Positions 43,001 to 57,600 of a stretch of DNA of 64,000 nucleotides are shown piece after piece. The stretch covers positions 14,979,423-15,043,422 of the forward strand of contig OU452223.1 in assembly GCA_911728455.2 (NCBI GenBank). The letters run 5' to 3'. Positions within the stretch are counted from its first letter, which is position 1, and each line of letters opens with the position of its first letter. Origin of the DNA: Marthasterias glacialis (taxonomy: Eukaryota > Echinodermata > Asteroidea > Forcipulatida > Asteriidae). The notes beneath the pieces are model-generated. The model did no database searches, was not told the origin of the DNA, and saw only the letters and a program-made list of their open reading frames with translations. The position numbers and the translations under genes are program-made.

Positions 43001-46000
43001 ATAGTCCGTGATTTTTTGCCAATTTTCAGTCAAAAATCAGGTTATCGCCATAATTCCTGTATTTTTTTTTTTTTTAATGTTTTGAATCTTGGCAAAACTT
43101 GTTTATTTTTACATGATCAATACAAAATTACAACCTAATTTAATAACTGGATTAAAACGTTGGGGGCGGTATAATCCATTAATTTACATCCCATTTTGGG
43201 GGAAAAATAATAATTTTTTTGTACATTTTTTCACTTTTTTGTTGAATGTTTTTTTTCCAGGGCCCAGGGAGCAATGATAAGGCTTGGTTGACAAATCAAA
43301 TCTATATTATTTTGGGGCCTGACGAGTGAGAAATTATCATGCTGAAAATATTCCGTTGTTAAAAAACTTGATATCATTTAATCCCCGAAATACATGCTGA
43401 AAACACAAAATCCAAGATGGCCACCGAATATGGCGGCCATTCTGAATTCCCAAAAGCATTTCACACTATCACGTGACTCATCACTCTCACTTTTCTGGCC
43501 ATAAGATCAAAAACAAAAAGCCGAGGATTCCTATTCTTCAACATTGTCGTTGCAGCCAGCGGCCATAGCCGTAACGGAAGTCTCTTGATTCGGACACGGC
43601 CTAATTTACTCACCCCATCCTACCCTCTGCTGTTTTTGGTATGGAAATCAGTGGGGTAGTCTGAAGCTTACGCGTGGGTGAATTCTCCAATCCCACACTC
43701 ACAGACAGTCCAAGGTCTTTGGGCAGAGGTTCTGAAAAGTGTACACAATCATAAGAAATATGAAAAGCAACACCTGGACCCAATATCATAGAGCTACTTA
43801 AGCAGAAAATATGACTTAATAATTTTCAGCTAGGCAAAAAGGAGCAGGATACCAGTCATAGATGGTACATGTGGCATGGTATTTTGGCTGGTAACCTTAT
43901 TCTGGTAAGCTTAATTTGGTTGCGCTTAGCTACTTTTTGTGCTTCCAGTTGGCGCCAGATGACCTGTTTACATGCAAATGTTTCCCCTGCCTGGAAACGG
44001 AAGCCATCTTAAGACGCCATTATGTACTGTCGGACCATCGGAGCAAAGGTCGCCCGGTCATTCAACTGCGGAACGTGAACAGACCACCCACGAGCTGTCT
44101 AATGCTTTGATTCGCCCACACAAGGACAAAAATGTTCATTATCAGTAGTCTGTGAACAATCCAGGCCATTTTTCGGCAGGCAAGCTACTGCTCTGGAAAT
44201 TTTTAACTGTGTCGTAATTTTTAAAGAATTTTTAAAATAACAGCTGAACCAGTTTTGAGATAAGCCTCCCCTTTCGTCATATCAAAAGCTGATAAAAATC
44301 AGACAGTGCAACCTCCATAAAATATAAGATTTTGCTTTCTTTCCATTGGGCTGTGTACAAATCGTGCCAACAGGAAGTCCAGACTCTGTGGGTCTCTTGT
44401 GAACTTGTGACGTCACAGGTTGTACATGGTGTATTGACAAGACTTGAACTAGTCCCAGTACATGTACCTTTCATGTTCAACACAGTCGACTGTTTCTTCT
44501 CTAAATCAAGGAGGTCGTAGGGCGACACAAAAAAAGTGAGCCTGGTAGGATAACCTGTGTGTAGTAAACCAATACAACATGATTAGAACTACATGCACAG
44601 CTACATGCATGTATATACAGTGTACAACTAGATTTCAAAGACTTCACCGCGTAGTGAATGACTCTCAAATGCACACAATCCATTTTAATTTTCTCCTCTC
44701 TTGAATCATCAGACCACGAAAAACCCTATTACTATCGGTGCCGTCTCCTGCCTAACTGGCTCTTGCCACGAAATTCCAAAGGAGACTGTGGAGACTAAGT
44801 CTACGGTACATAAGCCATGGGGTGTCCACATAATACCAGCTGTACAAACAGAAGAAACCCATGCACTCAACTTTTTGAACATAGTTTCCACTTGTTTTTG
44901 ATTTTTTTTTTCGTTCGCCAGGACAGTGATTGTCATGAATCATGTGATAGTCTGAAATGCTTTTGGGAATTCAAAATGGCCGCCATATTTGGTGGCCATC
45001 TTGGATTTTTTGTTTTCAGCCTGTAATTGGGGTGCAAATTATATCAATTTTTTTTAACAATAGAATATTTTCAACATGCTAATTTCTAGCTTAGACCAAA
45101 ACATAATTTAGATTTGTCAACCAGGCCTTATCAATGCTCCCCTGGGCGGCGGCCATTTTGATTTTTAAGTTAAAAAAAATCAAAAATTATTCCCCAAAAT
45201 GGCATAAATTAATGGTTTATAGCACCCCCAACAGTAAGTCCAGTTATTAAATTAGGCTGGAATCATAATGAAATTGTATGTTAAAATGAACAAGTTTGAA
45301 AAGTTTCAAAACATTTGGACAAAAAAATACAGAAATTATGGGGAAAACACGATTTTTGACAAAATTTGACAAAAACGCTCTCTAGTGATGATTTTAAAAA
45401 AATAGTTTGACATCATCATGTACAAATCGGTGAAATGAACATTTGTGGCAAGATTCATCAAAATTAGTCAAAAAATGTGGAAGATAAGGACTGATAGAAG
45501 GCTAAATACCAAATTTATACGGCTAAAACAGGCTCCCGCAAGTTCATACTGAAAACCTCTGACAATTTTTTTTATTAATGCTTCCAAATGACCATGGACT
45601 TTTCTTTCACCAGAGTTTGATTGTTCAAATACCTGCACTAAGGACTCTGCAGCTACTCCAAAGATAGCCATTACTATGACGCAAATACAGGGGTACCCTT
45701 AAGTAAATACTTGCCTCTGTCTCTTAAATACAATATTTTTTTCTCAATTTGGACATCCAAGGGTGGATTTCACAAAACTAGTCTTAACTTAGGACTAGTC
45801 CTAACATATGACAAGTCCTGTAAGTTAGGACTATTTACTCGTCCTAACTCGAGATAAGACTAGTCCTAGCTCTTTGTGAAATCCACCCCAGGTTTAGGAG
45901 AGGATACAACCTCGAAACCCTGCAAACTTCAATGCTCAATTTCCATTGTTAAAAAGCAAGCGTTTAAAATTTTGTAGCTCAAAATCATGCATTTTTTTTA

Positions 46001-48552
46001 CCAAAAAAGTACATATTGTGCTATTTTTTCTGATGAGGTCGGATTGGCCTAAAATTTTGTACAACCTCAACGCTACCTATGACCACCCCCCACCCCACAC
46101 CAAATTTTAGCCAAATCCATCGACCCCCAACTTATCACGATCTACATGGTCATCTCGTGGACACACTCTTAAAGGTCATGTGATCTACTTTTCACAAAAT
46201 TTAACTGTTACAAAAGGGTTGATTTGAGCATGTAATTATCAGCATTTTAATACCAAATTTGCATATATCTGATGAAAAATGACATGGTTATGATATATTT
46301 TTACCAAAAGGGTGGCATTGTTATAAAAATGTATTTTTTGGGGGTTTCTGCCCTGACCACATGATAGGTCGGATTGGGCTAAAAAATTTGTGTGCTTTCA
46401 TTGCTCATCAGGACCTACAAGCAAAGTGCATTGGTCCGACTTGGCATGACTCCTTTATATGACAGAAAGGCGATTGCCCTCTCAACGATAAACTTCAAGG
46501 CCAGTAAAAAAATGTGAAACCTTGTGCAGGTCTTGTCCAGGCTACAACTGACACCAGTTTCAAATGTGCTGGCATACCAGCTGGAAGTAAATGAAGTCAT
46601 AAATTTATATGGTATCTGCATCAAACTATGGATGTCATAACCACAAAACCATCGAGCGTATCCAGTGGCAAGAGGCCAGTTCCAATTTTGTAATCAGCAG
46701 CAGGTACCACAATTTTTTTATTAAAAGATCATCTGTCTGTTGAAAAAGTTTTTTATCATGGGACTCTCCTTCATTTACTTACCACCGACTCGTGGTGTTA
46801 ACAGTCCAACCGGTCCCCTTGATATATGTAGCATGGCCTGCTGCACTGTCCTGTATTTATGAATGAATAGATAATACATGTAATATGATTTGTGTTTTTG
46901 CCCATAAACTGATGTGTGTTAAGCACTGTATACTCAGTACTTTCCCCAAAGTACAGTGAAAAATCCACAGGCATAATCCTCGCATGGGATTTGAACCCCA
47001 ATCCCCTCCATTCTAGAGCAGATGTCTTACTAACTAGATTACAAAGATTGCCCTGTAGCTACAGGCAGTTCAAATCATATTAGCAGCAGGTACTTGCGAC
47101 CATCATAATATATGTTAATTTTTGCATCAGGGATTATCCCCGACAGTAAATTAAACATCTATAATGTCTAAGTGTACCTGTAGAAAGTAAGATCCAACAA
47201 TAAAATGAATCAAAAGAACAAAAACACACAGAATAATAACAAACAATGGAAAAGAAGGCTGACGACAAGGACTTAAACAGCCATTGAAAACAAGCAGGGT
47301 CACAAATTTGTTTTCCCCAAACGACATATGTAGTATAGTTTTTTCACAGGAGACTGTGGAGACTAAGTCCACAGTACACAAGCCATGAGGTTTCCACATA
47401 ATACCAGCTGTACAAAGAGAAGTAACCCAATGCTAGCCTGGAAGGTATGGTACTTTGTGGCAGACTGTGGTACCTGTGTACAGGAGGGTTAACAGACCTG
47501 AAGACCTTGGTGCTCCTTCAAAAATGTCCAAAAACTTCAAGATTTTCCAATGGAAGTGGCCTTTGTAAAACCAAAAAGGCATTGCCTTCTCAAAGATAAA
47601 CTTCAAGACCTGTACTAAAATGTCCAGACTACAACTGAAGCCTATTTCAAATGTGAGGGCGTAACATGAATATTATAAGAAAGGAAGTAAACAAAGTGAT
47701 AAATTTTTATGGTATCTGCATCAAAGTACAGATGTCTTAACCACTAGACCAACACACACGTGGCTATGAGTGCCAAACACACGTTCACAGCTCCAGCTTC
47801 TTCTTGATCAGCCATTCATTAATACCCCTGACAGTTTGGGAAAATTTGGGCAGTCCTATTGGTTGAAAGTTGGCCACATGACTGTTTGAGACCGGTTTTA
47901 AACGGATGATAGAGACACGGACATCACCCTGCCGGTTTTAAAATTAAAACGGCCGTTGAAGGCCTCGGTCACCACTCTTTTATTCCCTTATTTAAAACCC
48001 GTCTTAAACGGTCATGTGACCACCTTTCAGCCAATAGGAGTGCCTAAACTGTCTGGGGTATTTATGAATGATTAATTAGGGAATAGGTAGGTTTTGAGTA
48101 GTGTCTTAAATTGTACAACTGAGCTGGTGGACTTAACCTGTGTGTGTGTGGGGTGGGGGGATTGTTCCATTCCTTAGCAGCGGAGACTGTAAATGTTCTG
48201 TCTCCAGCATGGTTGTGAAGTCTTGGGTTTATTAAACAGAAAGGATCCAAATTGGAGCAAAGATTATGTCCAATTGGTTGATGTTGTTGAAGACAGTTTA
48301 TGATGTAATCTGGTGACCGACTGACAAATGGTTTCATGCCAAGTAAAATGGGGAGTTCTGCAAAGGGTTATGTCTTATCATTTTTATGAATTTATTGTGG
48401 AATTTCCAAGCTTTTTACCAATTAATTTGTGTTCTTACTGTAATTTACCAATGTTTTTAGCAAATTATCAATGTCCTATTTAGATTATTCATTTAATGAT
48501 TGTTATGCACTTGTGTACATGGAATGGAATGGGTGCAATATAAATCAATAAA

Positions 48553-48615
<63 letters not shown>

Positions 48616-51600
48616 GAGCCTAGAAAACTAGGCCTTACAACAATGTTTAAATACTGTTTACATGACTTATATTAAACAAAACAGCAAGAGAATTTGCATT
48701 ATTTCTACCGCGGGAGGGCGTGTGTGACGCAAAATAAATAAAACAAACTGTTTTTTGCAATGTTGTTATTTTTATTATTTATTTGACCATTGATACAGGA
48801 AAACAACATACACAGGCAGGCAGTCAAAATAATACAAAACTGCAATTGTGACGCAAGGATATGTGTGAGGTACATGTAGAAAAAAACCCACAAATATCAA
48901 ATGCGTTTTGGTCTGCATCGTCGCAGAATATAATCACTCGGTGAAATCTGGCTTTTTAAAATGGAAAAGTCCAGGTTTCACCTCGTGATAACATTCCGTA
49001 ACAATGCACTCACATGTCTTCAGTATTTGTATAATGTAGTGTGTCTAATGACCTGCATGCCTACCCTTAACTTTATAGAGCATGCACAGCCTGTAGTTCT
49101 TCTATTAAGCAAGAAGATGATTAAAAAATAATAAATTAGAGGTGCAGGCACAATACGAAAAAGCTTTCCAACATTGGCCACTGTCCTGAAAATGTGTTGG
49201 TAGGTAGAACTGATCAAAAACAGACACTCAATTTGTAATTGTGCCTGCTTGATGGGGGTACCTCCTCAAAGTGGTACAAAACACTTGGCCAAAAGATAAT
49301 CCTGAATTCATTGCATTCATAATAATTTTTTGCTTTTTCCTTATTATTATCATTATAAGTTTATTCGCCAATAAAACAGTACATAACACAATACACTCGG
49401 AGATGGGCAAGGGACAGCTGAAGGAAATATCTACAATGATCTGTAGACCTACTGCCCCACATCTGGGGTACACAATGATTTGTTAGATAACGATATACAT
49501 ACGTTTTAATTACCTACCTGTACATTTTAAAAAGTGTAGTGAGATCAGTCTCCAGCGCCTGCAGGCAGTTAAAGGCCTTGATTTTCTGAGCGCTGTGACA
49601 CCCATAAAAAGAAAGAAAGTAAAAAGAGTGGTCACAAATTCGGAAGTAATCTAAATAGACCATTATCATGCCGCCACCATCTTGGTCATAGTCCTTACAA
49701 CCACATGACAGTAATGAATTCTAATATTCATTGTACAAAAGGAACCAGACTATTCCTCCTTCCAGCCTCGGTTTGGTTACATTGATTTGAATGGGAGAAA
49801 ATCAAGATGGTCGCACCATGATAAAGGTCTATTGTTTTCATATGTGTTGTTTGGATTGACAAGGCGAAGGGGTTAAAAACTTGGCGGCTCCTATGAGCGA
49901 GTGGCTAAGCTCACTATAATCCGACAAAACAAGCTAAGGTTCAAAGAACTGTGAAGGGGAAATGGGGAGGAATGGAAGGGGGGTAACTTTGTGTCAGTCC
50001 TGGGATTAAGCGGCCGAACTGCCACTGAGGATGAGATAAGATAAAGGGATTAAAACAGAGCCAGTCCTATGGTTAAGTGGCTCGACTCACTGTGGGCTAA
50101 CAAAACAAGAGTTGGTTTCAAAGAACTGTGAGGGAGGGAATGGGGAAGGGGTGGAAGCAACTCTGTGTCAGTCCTGAGGTGCCTTTGGGGATGACAACCA
50201 AAGGTTACATTCCCAGCGACAGTGCACCAGTCTGAGGCATAATTACTAGCTAGACTCCCTTCAGGGATGACAACTCCACACATTCCAATGATCTGTAAAA
50301 GTGGTAACCCCAGTGCCATCCCTTGGAGTAATTTACCCAGTACAAATGACCAAAGATCACATTCAAAGAAACAGTGGGGGAACTTTGGGACAGTCATCAC
50401 AGAGGTGACTTTGACCCCTGGTAACATTCTACTTCATTAACGAGCTAAAGTCATAATCAGTTTATTTTAAAGCTCCACCTTCATTTTTTCTTTCAACATT
50501 TTGACAAGTGTAACACTGTAACTTTGAAAATAATAAGAATTTAATGTTTAAAGAGAAGATCTCAATCTTTCTGACCTATCTCCGCCGGCTTGGTAGAGCT
50601 GTAGGAGACCTTTCAGATGCTCGGCAAACTCCTTGAAGTCATTCCTCTCAAGCACTTCCCACATCTCTGGGCAAGACTATGGAGACAAAAGGATGTCAGC
50701 AAAATTTTGTTTAAAGGTGATTGCAACTTTTTGGGGCATGTTACAATTTTTTTTTTAAAGGAACTGACATTGGGTCGATTTAACAAACCACTGAGATTCA
50801 TCTTTTACAAAGAGTTCCCAATGTCCCCATAGTGATTTGTGTTGTGATATCTCACTTTGCTTAGCATCGATTTGCACTTCAGATCAATCTTAGCTCTTTT
50901 GTGAAATTGAGCTCAGGTTTACAAGTGACCAATTCTTTCTCATCTCATAGACACGTACAAGAACGCATTTTTGGGAGTGCATTCACAGAGTTTATGGGCC
51001 CTACAACTTCATGTTCTATTGAACAACAGCAAGTCTGGGTTCAGTTTCACAAAACAATAACATTTATCTTAACATGAGATGTCAATATTGCCATGGTAAT
51101 AAGTATTATAACACACGCCTGGAATTACACGAAGGCCACGTAGGCCATGGCCTCTGTTGCCCTGGTCTTGGCCTTGGCACCCCTACACAAGTTTCCTATG
51201 GAAGTGCCCATAACAACATCAAAATGGCCTTGCCATTTCAAAGATGAAATTCCTGGCCTGGTAACATCATGCTTTGCTGGCAATTAAGATCCATACACTC
51301 AAGATTAATCTTAGCTCTTTGTGAAATCGACCCCTGGGTTTGAATCCAGTCCAAGTAGTGCGCCTTTGGATTGTTTTCCCCTGTTGTACTCAGAAAGCAC
51401 TGGGTGTAACAGTGCTTATTGCACATCAGTGGAGGGTAAAAAATGAAAAATATTATGAGTTAGCACACAAGCGCGAGTGGAATGCGGGAAAATATAGCGC
51501 TTCTGCGTCCCATACCCAACGAGGCCACAGGCCGAGTGGGATATGGGACGCAGACGCGCCAGGGTTCTCCCCATGCAAAAGCTAGCGTAATGGGCCGATA

Positions 51601-54600
51601 CACGCATATTACAGGCTGATACGCAGAAATCACAGCCGATAGGCAAAAAAACAAACAACAAAAAACCCACATTTTTTTATTTTTGTTTTTATAGATTTTA
51701 AAATCAAATTCACAAAAAATCCTAACATAAACCATTTTAATTCCTCCAGATTGCACAGTAGAGCTTTTCAAATCAAAAACACAAAAATTAAATAAAAAGG
51801 ATCTGCTACCAATTCAGTGTGCTCTGGCCACACTTTCAAAATTTGGGTCCAGAAAGCCCAGAATGAGGAGAACCATGCGCGCTGTATTTTCCTGTATTCC
51901 ATGAGCGCGAGTGTGATAACAAATTTATCTTCCAGTCAACTGGAAGATAATACAACTTTGAGCGTCATTTCATGAAGAGCAAAACGCGCAACGCACAAAT
52001 TTTAGAACATCATTTTGCACCGTCCGTATACGGAGCATGTCGCATGATACTCAAAATATGCAGAGTTCAATATAGACTACTGGGAGTATGATATGGTTTA
52101 TTATCACACTCCCGCTGAAAAATCTGATTGGAGGAATAGCACATACTGGAAGATAACATTCTTTATCCCTGATGCATTTATGTCAGCAAGCAATACGATA
52201 TTTTTTTAACGCAGTACAGTCAACCCTCCTACTGTCAAATCAATATCATCCAATGTAGTTTTGAATGACATGCAGGCCCCCAACACGATATCATGTGGTG
52301 AATGCATCTACACAGTACACAGTCAACCCTCCTACTGTCTGACCATTCAATATCATCCAATGTAATTTTGAATGACATGCAGGCCCCCAACACGATATCA
52401 TGTGGTGAATGCATCTACACAGTACACAGTCAACCCTCCTACTGTCTGACCATTCAATATCATCCAATGTAGTTTTGAATGACATGCAGGCCCCCAACAT
52501 GATATCATGTGGTGAATGCATCTACACAGTACACAGTCAACCCTCCTACTGTCTGACCATTCAATATCATCCAATGTGGTTTTCAATGATAGATAAACTA
52601 TGCCAGTCCGCAATTATGATCATGTGGAGAATGCATCTACACAGTACACACATGTACACAGTTGTTATTTCTGTACACAGTTGCACCACCCAAACAGTTA
52701 AATGGTTTCAATCAATTTGCTTTAATATTTTACCAAGAGCAGGAGGGTTTGTTATACAGACGTTTATCAGTAATTATTATTATTATTAATATTATTCTTT
52801 CACGATATCACTGCATGCAAAACAAAGATCTCATTTTCCTCTGTAACTCCTCCAGTCAGACTACGTCCTGTAGCCTTAGATCTCAAGGGTCTTTCGCAGG
52901 ATCCTAGCTGTTCCCAAAAGTGCCGCCAAAAGCAAATCTACCCTCACAGTTGTTATTCTTCTTCTTCTTCTTGATAATAACAATAATACATTTATAATGC
53001 GCCATCTATCTAGTGTACAAGACCCTATTCCAAGGCGCAAAACAAAAAAATAAAACATATAAGCAACAAAAGAGAAATATAGAATACCAAGACAATTATA
53101 CAATGAAACATCAAGGCATGTTACAAGCTAAGTGTATGTGGAGTTAAAAAAAAAAGTTTTCAGCAAGTTTTTAAACGATGGAAGAGAACTACAGCATCTA
53201 ATGTTATTAGGTAAAGTGTTCCAAAGTTTAGGAGCACAAGCAGAAAAGGCACGATCGCCATATGAGGAAGATCTAGGAACAGTTAAAAGGGACTTAGCAG
53301 AAGAACGAAGAGTGCGAGAAGGGGCGTATGGTACAAGAAGATTTGCAACGTAAGATGGAGTTAAGAGAATCTGAGATTTAAATGTAATAAGTAAAATTTT
53401 GAATTAAATTCGTTGTCGAATGGGAAGCCAGTGAAGTTCCTGCAATATAGGTGTAATATGATCATGTTTTTTAGATTTTGTTATAACACGAGCGGCAGCA
53501 TTTTGTACAAGTTGTAGTTTGTGGAGCTGGTGATCAGTAACTCGGTATAATAATGAATTACCATTGTCAAGGCGAAAAGTGACCAAAGAATGGATGATAG
53601 TAGCAGCAGTTTTATGTGATAAGGTTTTTCGAATGGTATTTACAAATCTTAAGTAATAATATGTTGATTGACAGATCCTGCTGACATGTTTATCCATTGA
53701 TAGTGTGTTATCAAAAATAATTCCCAAATTACGCGCACAAGGTGAGGCAAGAATAGAGGCACTGTCAACGTGGATGTTATGATCAATGACTTTATGCTCC
53801 GGACTGTTTGAAATAGGCAGAGATTTAGATTTCTCGCCAAAATTGTTAGTTGTACTTGCAGTATCATGATTTGGTCAAGGGTTAGGGTTCACATCTCCAG
53901 CAATTAGGAGGCAGAGCTGAAAAGTCGCAGTGGAGTTAGGGTAGAAAGCCATCCGAGATTTGAAAAAGCAGTGAATTGTGCACAAGTACATAATGTAGTG
54001 TGTACATAGCATAGCTTAGTACATGATGTTGTTTGAAAGATGGATCTCATAACAGGATCAGTCCTTCTAACGCCCAAGGCCAACATGTAGCATGGCCAGT
54101 AGGATAAGAAGCACCTGTAACTTAGGTTATAATAGGTTATTGAGAAGGTCAGTCAATGATGTAACCAATCATGCCAAGTGGTTTTTCCACTGGTATGATG
54201 TTGAAGCATGGTTGAAGTGTCCATGGTATGCAAGCATAGGAACAGCTCAAGGTCCCTGGTGTAGAACAAAGACAATGGCTGCACAGACCATGGAAGACTC
54301 CTAGTATATGAAGAGCAGGATCATAGAAATTCACAAACATCCAGATAAAAAAAAACAGGCATATGATGTAAAAAACAACTAGCAGATGGAGAAAACTATA
54401 ACAAATCCATGGATATATAATCCAGAAGACAAATCCCCAGCTGGACACATTTAAGACAAAACTAGCACAGACAAGATGTGAAGGCGACCTGCATAGGTGC
54501 ACACTCAAATTTTTTTATTATTGTTATACTGGTTTATTGAAAATGTTGCACTTGTAGCCAAAGGCTAAATTGAGACAAAATTGAGACAACGTATACAGCC

Positions 54601-57600
54601 AATTCTTGATCATTTGGTGAATGCATTAAAATACAAATTAAACATCAAAATTAAAAATCACAATTAATCACAGTTATTATAGATTTTGGAGGAAGTTTTC
54701 ATTTTGAACAATACATTTTGCTGGGAGTTCTGGTCTTGATAAACAGTCAAGTCTTGAAGATCTTGAAGGTATACTGGGTCTTCAAGAAAAGGATCTACGA
54801 TTGTAATTTCTCTTACCACTGGGTCTCGGTGATAAACCACTTTGACGTCTTTGACTCCCCCGTTATTGGTAAGCAGTACCTCCACATAGAATGTGTCCGA
54901 ACTGATGAACACATCAGTACCTCCAAGATTAGCTGTGAACTTCAACCTGGTTGCCAACAGGGTCAAATGGAAAGTCATTAGTCTACAGGTGCTTTACATG
55001 ATGGGTATCATATCATATCAATTATATCAAAAAGACAACTGCACCATGTAGGCCTATCTAATGTACATCATCGATTACACTTTCAGTTTAAATTATGATG
55101 ATTTTAAGTTTTAAATGATAACTTTCCAAAACCTTCAAACTCTACCTGCATTTTTATTTATTTTGTTTTCTTCTCATTCTGTTGGACCGAGGGCTGTACT
55201 AGTAAACTGATTTATAGCATTTACATAAGATCAGACGTACATGTAAGTGTACCACCACAAACACAGGGCGGCAGGCCCAATGGTATTTTAGCGTCAGGTC
55301 GGTCAACGTACAACCTGCAAGTCCGGCAGTCGTCTGTTTTTGACTAATACATCACCTCACCTTGAATTAAACAATTATGTTCAAATGTTGACTTGGAGTC
55401 TGATCAATATCGTTCGGCTCTATTGAGTATGAAAGTATTATCCATAAGACAAATAAGATAAATCTTATATTAGTGCTTGTCCAAATAAAAACAGTTTAAA
55501 ATTGTGACAAAGCGTTTTTTTCCTTCTTTGGGTTCTGGTCTTGCAACAAATTTTCTGGTCTGGTGAAAGTTTTCAGCTGCAAGCCCTGCGGTCTTGTGGA
55601 TTTTCCCCACCAAATCTGAGCCCAGAAACAGTTACCATGCCGTGTTGGATTTGTTTGTAGATTGAGGAGGAATCACGGTGAGTCACTCAAGGGAGTAAGG
55701 GTTAAAAAAAAACATAAAAGTGTTGGGAGTTTATATCAAGGCATTTTACTTACCCAACTTGTCTGGCCATTGTTTCCAGTCTTTCCGTCATTGCGGATAA
55801 AGAAGAAACTAATACAAGACAAGAAATAATTGGAATTGATGAACCATAACTTTACCAATGCTTTAAAGATGTACTTCATTTTTCCTTTTTTTGTTGATGT
55901 TAAAGGTAAACTGCCGTCTCATATTTTTAAAAAAGACCTTATTAACCTCTTAAAAAATTAGATCAGTATATTTTTTAGAACCTTTTCGTAAAGAAATGTA
56001 AGCCAAGTGCCCTGAAGTTAACAAGAAATCGTCGAACAAAACAAAAGAGGTCAAAGGTTAACCCGTTGTTGCAACCATCAAAATCAGTGACTTCAACTAG
56101 CAGGCTGAAGCGAACCGGTCAAATTTCCCGTACTACTTATAAACTCCCCTTGTATGTGGTAATGTAACAAAAACCATTCTGGATTTTCGACGAAAATAGG
56201 CGAGGTATTTGAAAGAGAGGCATTGGGAAGGGTGTTAAATACATACACTGTTGACCCAATTCACCTGATGTCATCATCACAATAATCTTGGCATTGCCAT
56301 TTCGGAGTCACTATCCCAGTGTGTTATAAAGAGTGCATGGTGTAGTGTGCATTTTAGGCGACACAGCATTTTAAATGCTTATAATAATTTTTGTGTGCAG
56401 TTCGGCTCTCAAAATGGACAGCGTGGCAGACAGCAGCCGTTTATGGCCGTTTGGGCTTAGGCTCCATCAGTTATTTTGGAAACGTGTTCCTTCCTATGAG
56501 GGTTTCAAACAGGCGGACGGAGCCCCAGACCAAGCCGCGGTTTTGTAACCGACCTATGATGTTGGTGCAAGGGGTCAATACACTATTGACCCGATTTACC
56601 CGGCGACATCATCACAATAATCTTTAAAGTTGGTTGTGCCAATTCCCGAGTCAATGTCCCTGTGTGTTATACAGTGTAGTGCACATTTTAGGCGACACAG
56701 TGTTTATGCTCTTATCACAAATTTGTATGTGCAATCCGACTCCTGAAAGGGCGAGTGTGGCTGACAGTAGTCGCGCGTGACATTGGAGCAAGGGCGTGAA
56801 GGGGTCAATAACCAGCATTGCTATTCTAAATCAGCATGTGTACCTTTAATCGCCATTTTCAGTTTGTCCAAACATTTCTGCAATCTGTTGGGATCTACTG
56901 CATCTGGTTCGGAGAGTTTTGCCTGAAAAAAAGGAGAACAGAATTGAAGTACAAGTATATGAACACTAAAATTCATATGTTTAGATCAACTGCGCTGTGA
57001 CAATGAAAGTTGTTACTGCTCAATCGGTATAACTGACAGTGTCCTTGCATAGAAAATTCACAAATGAGTCAAAGCGTGGATTTATATTAAAACCAAAATG
57101 GTTTTTGATTTATGCGTTTCATGCAACAGCATTTGTACCAGATTCTTATGAAGAGTTGGAGAGAGTAGCAAATGTTTTTAACAGTAAACCCTGAAATTAC
57201 CGCTACCAGTTAGCACGATCGATCGGGAGCACGGCCCAAGGAGCGACCGGGAAGTTCAGTATGGGAAAAGCACACGGCAAAGGGACCAGCGACCCGTAGT
57301 AAGTCCAAACCTAAGAACCATTAGGTAAGTCAACAGAGCATCTCTACTGCATCATGTGCATGGACTCGTTAACAAACTGAACAATACAGATTTTATTAGT
57401 TTGATTTCAAAGTACATTTGTTGCCTATGCGAAACGTGGCTCGCTAAGGATCATAGTGTTCATTTAGATGAGTTCAAGTGTTTTCAGTTTCAAAGGAAAG
57501 TCAACCATAGAAACGCAAAAGGAAAGTACTGAGTAACTAACATCGGTGTTTGGGTAAAACATTACAAATAATATTCTTTATCCCCGATACAAAAAAATTA

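Noticed and set aside
45468..45671. 67-residue minus ORF in MED1 intron 8
   Set aside because: It is soluble-looking but has no family match, no splice sites in phase with MED1, and it borders repeats.
52291..52613. Minus ORFs with repeated protein units
   Set aside because: They are the translation of the 107-bp tandem repeat.
54149..54508. 119-residue minus ORF with hydrophobic stretches
   Set aside because: It sits in MED1 intron 5 next to LINE debris. The hydrophobic stretches follow from AT-rich sequence and no membrane protein family is recognised.
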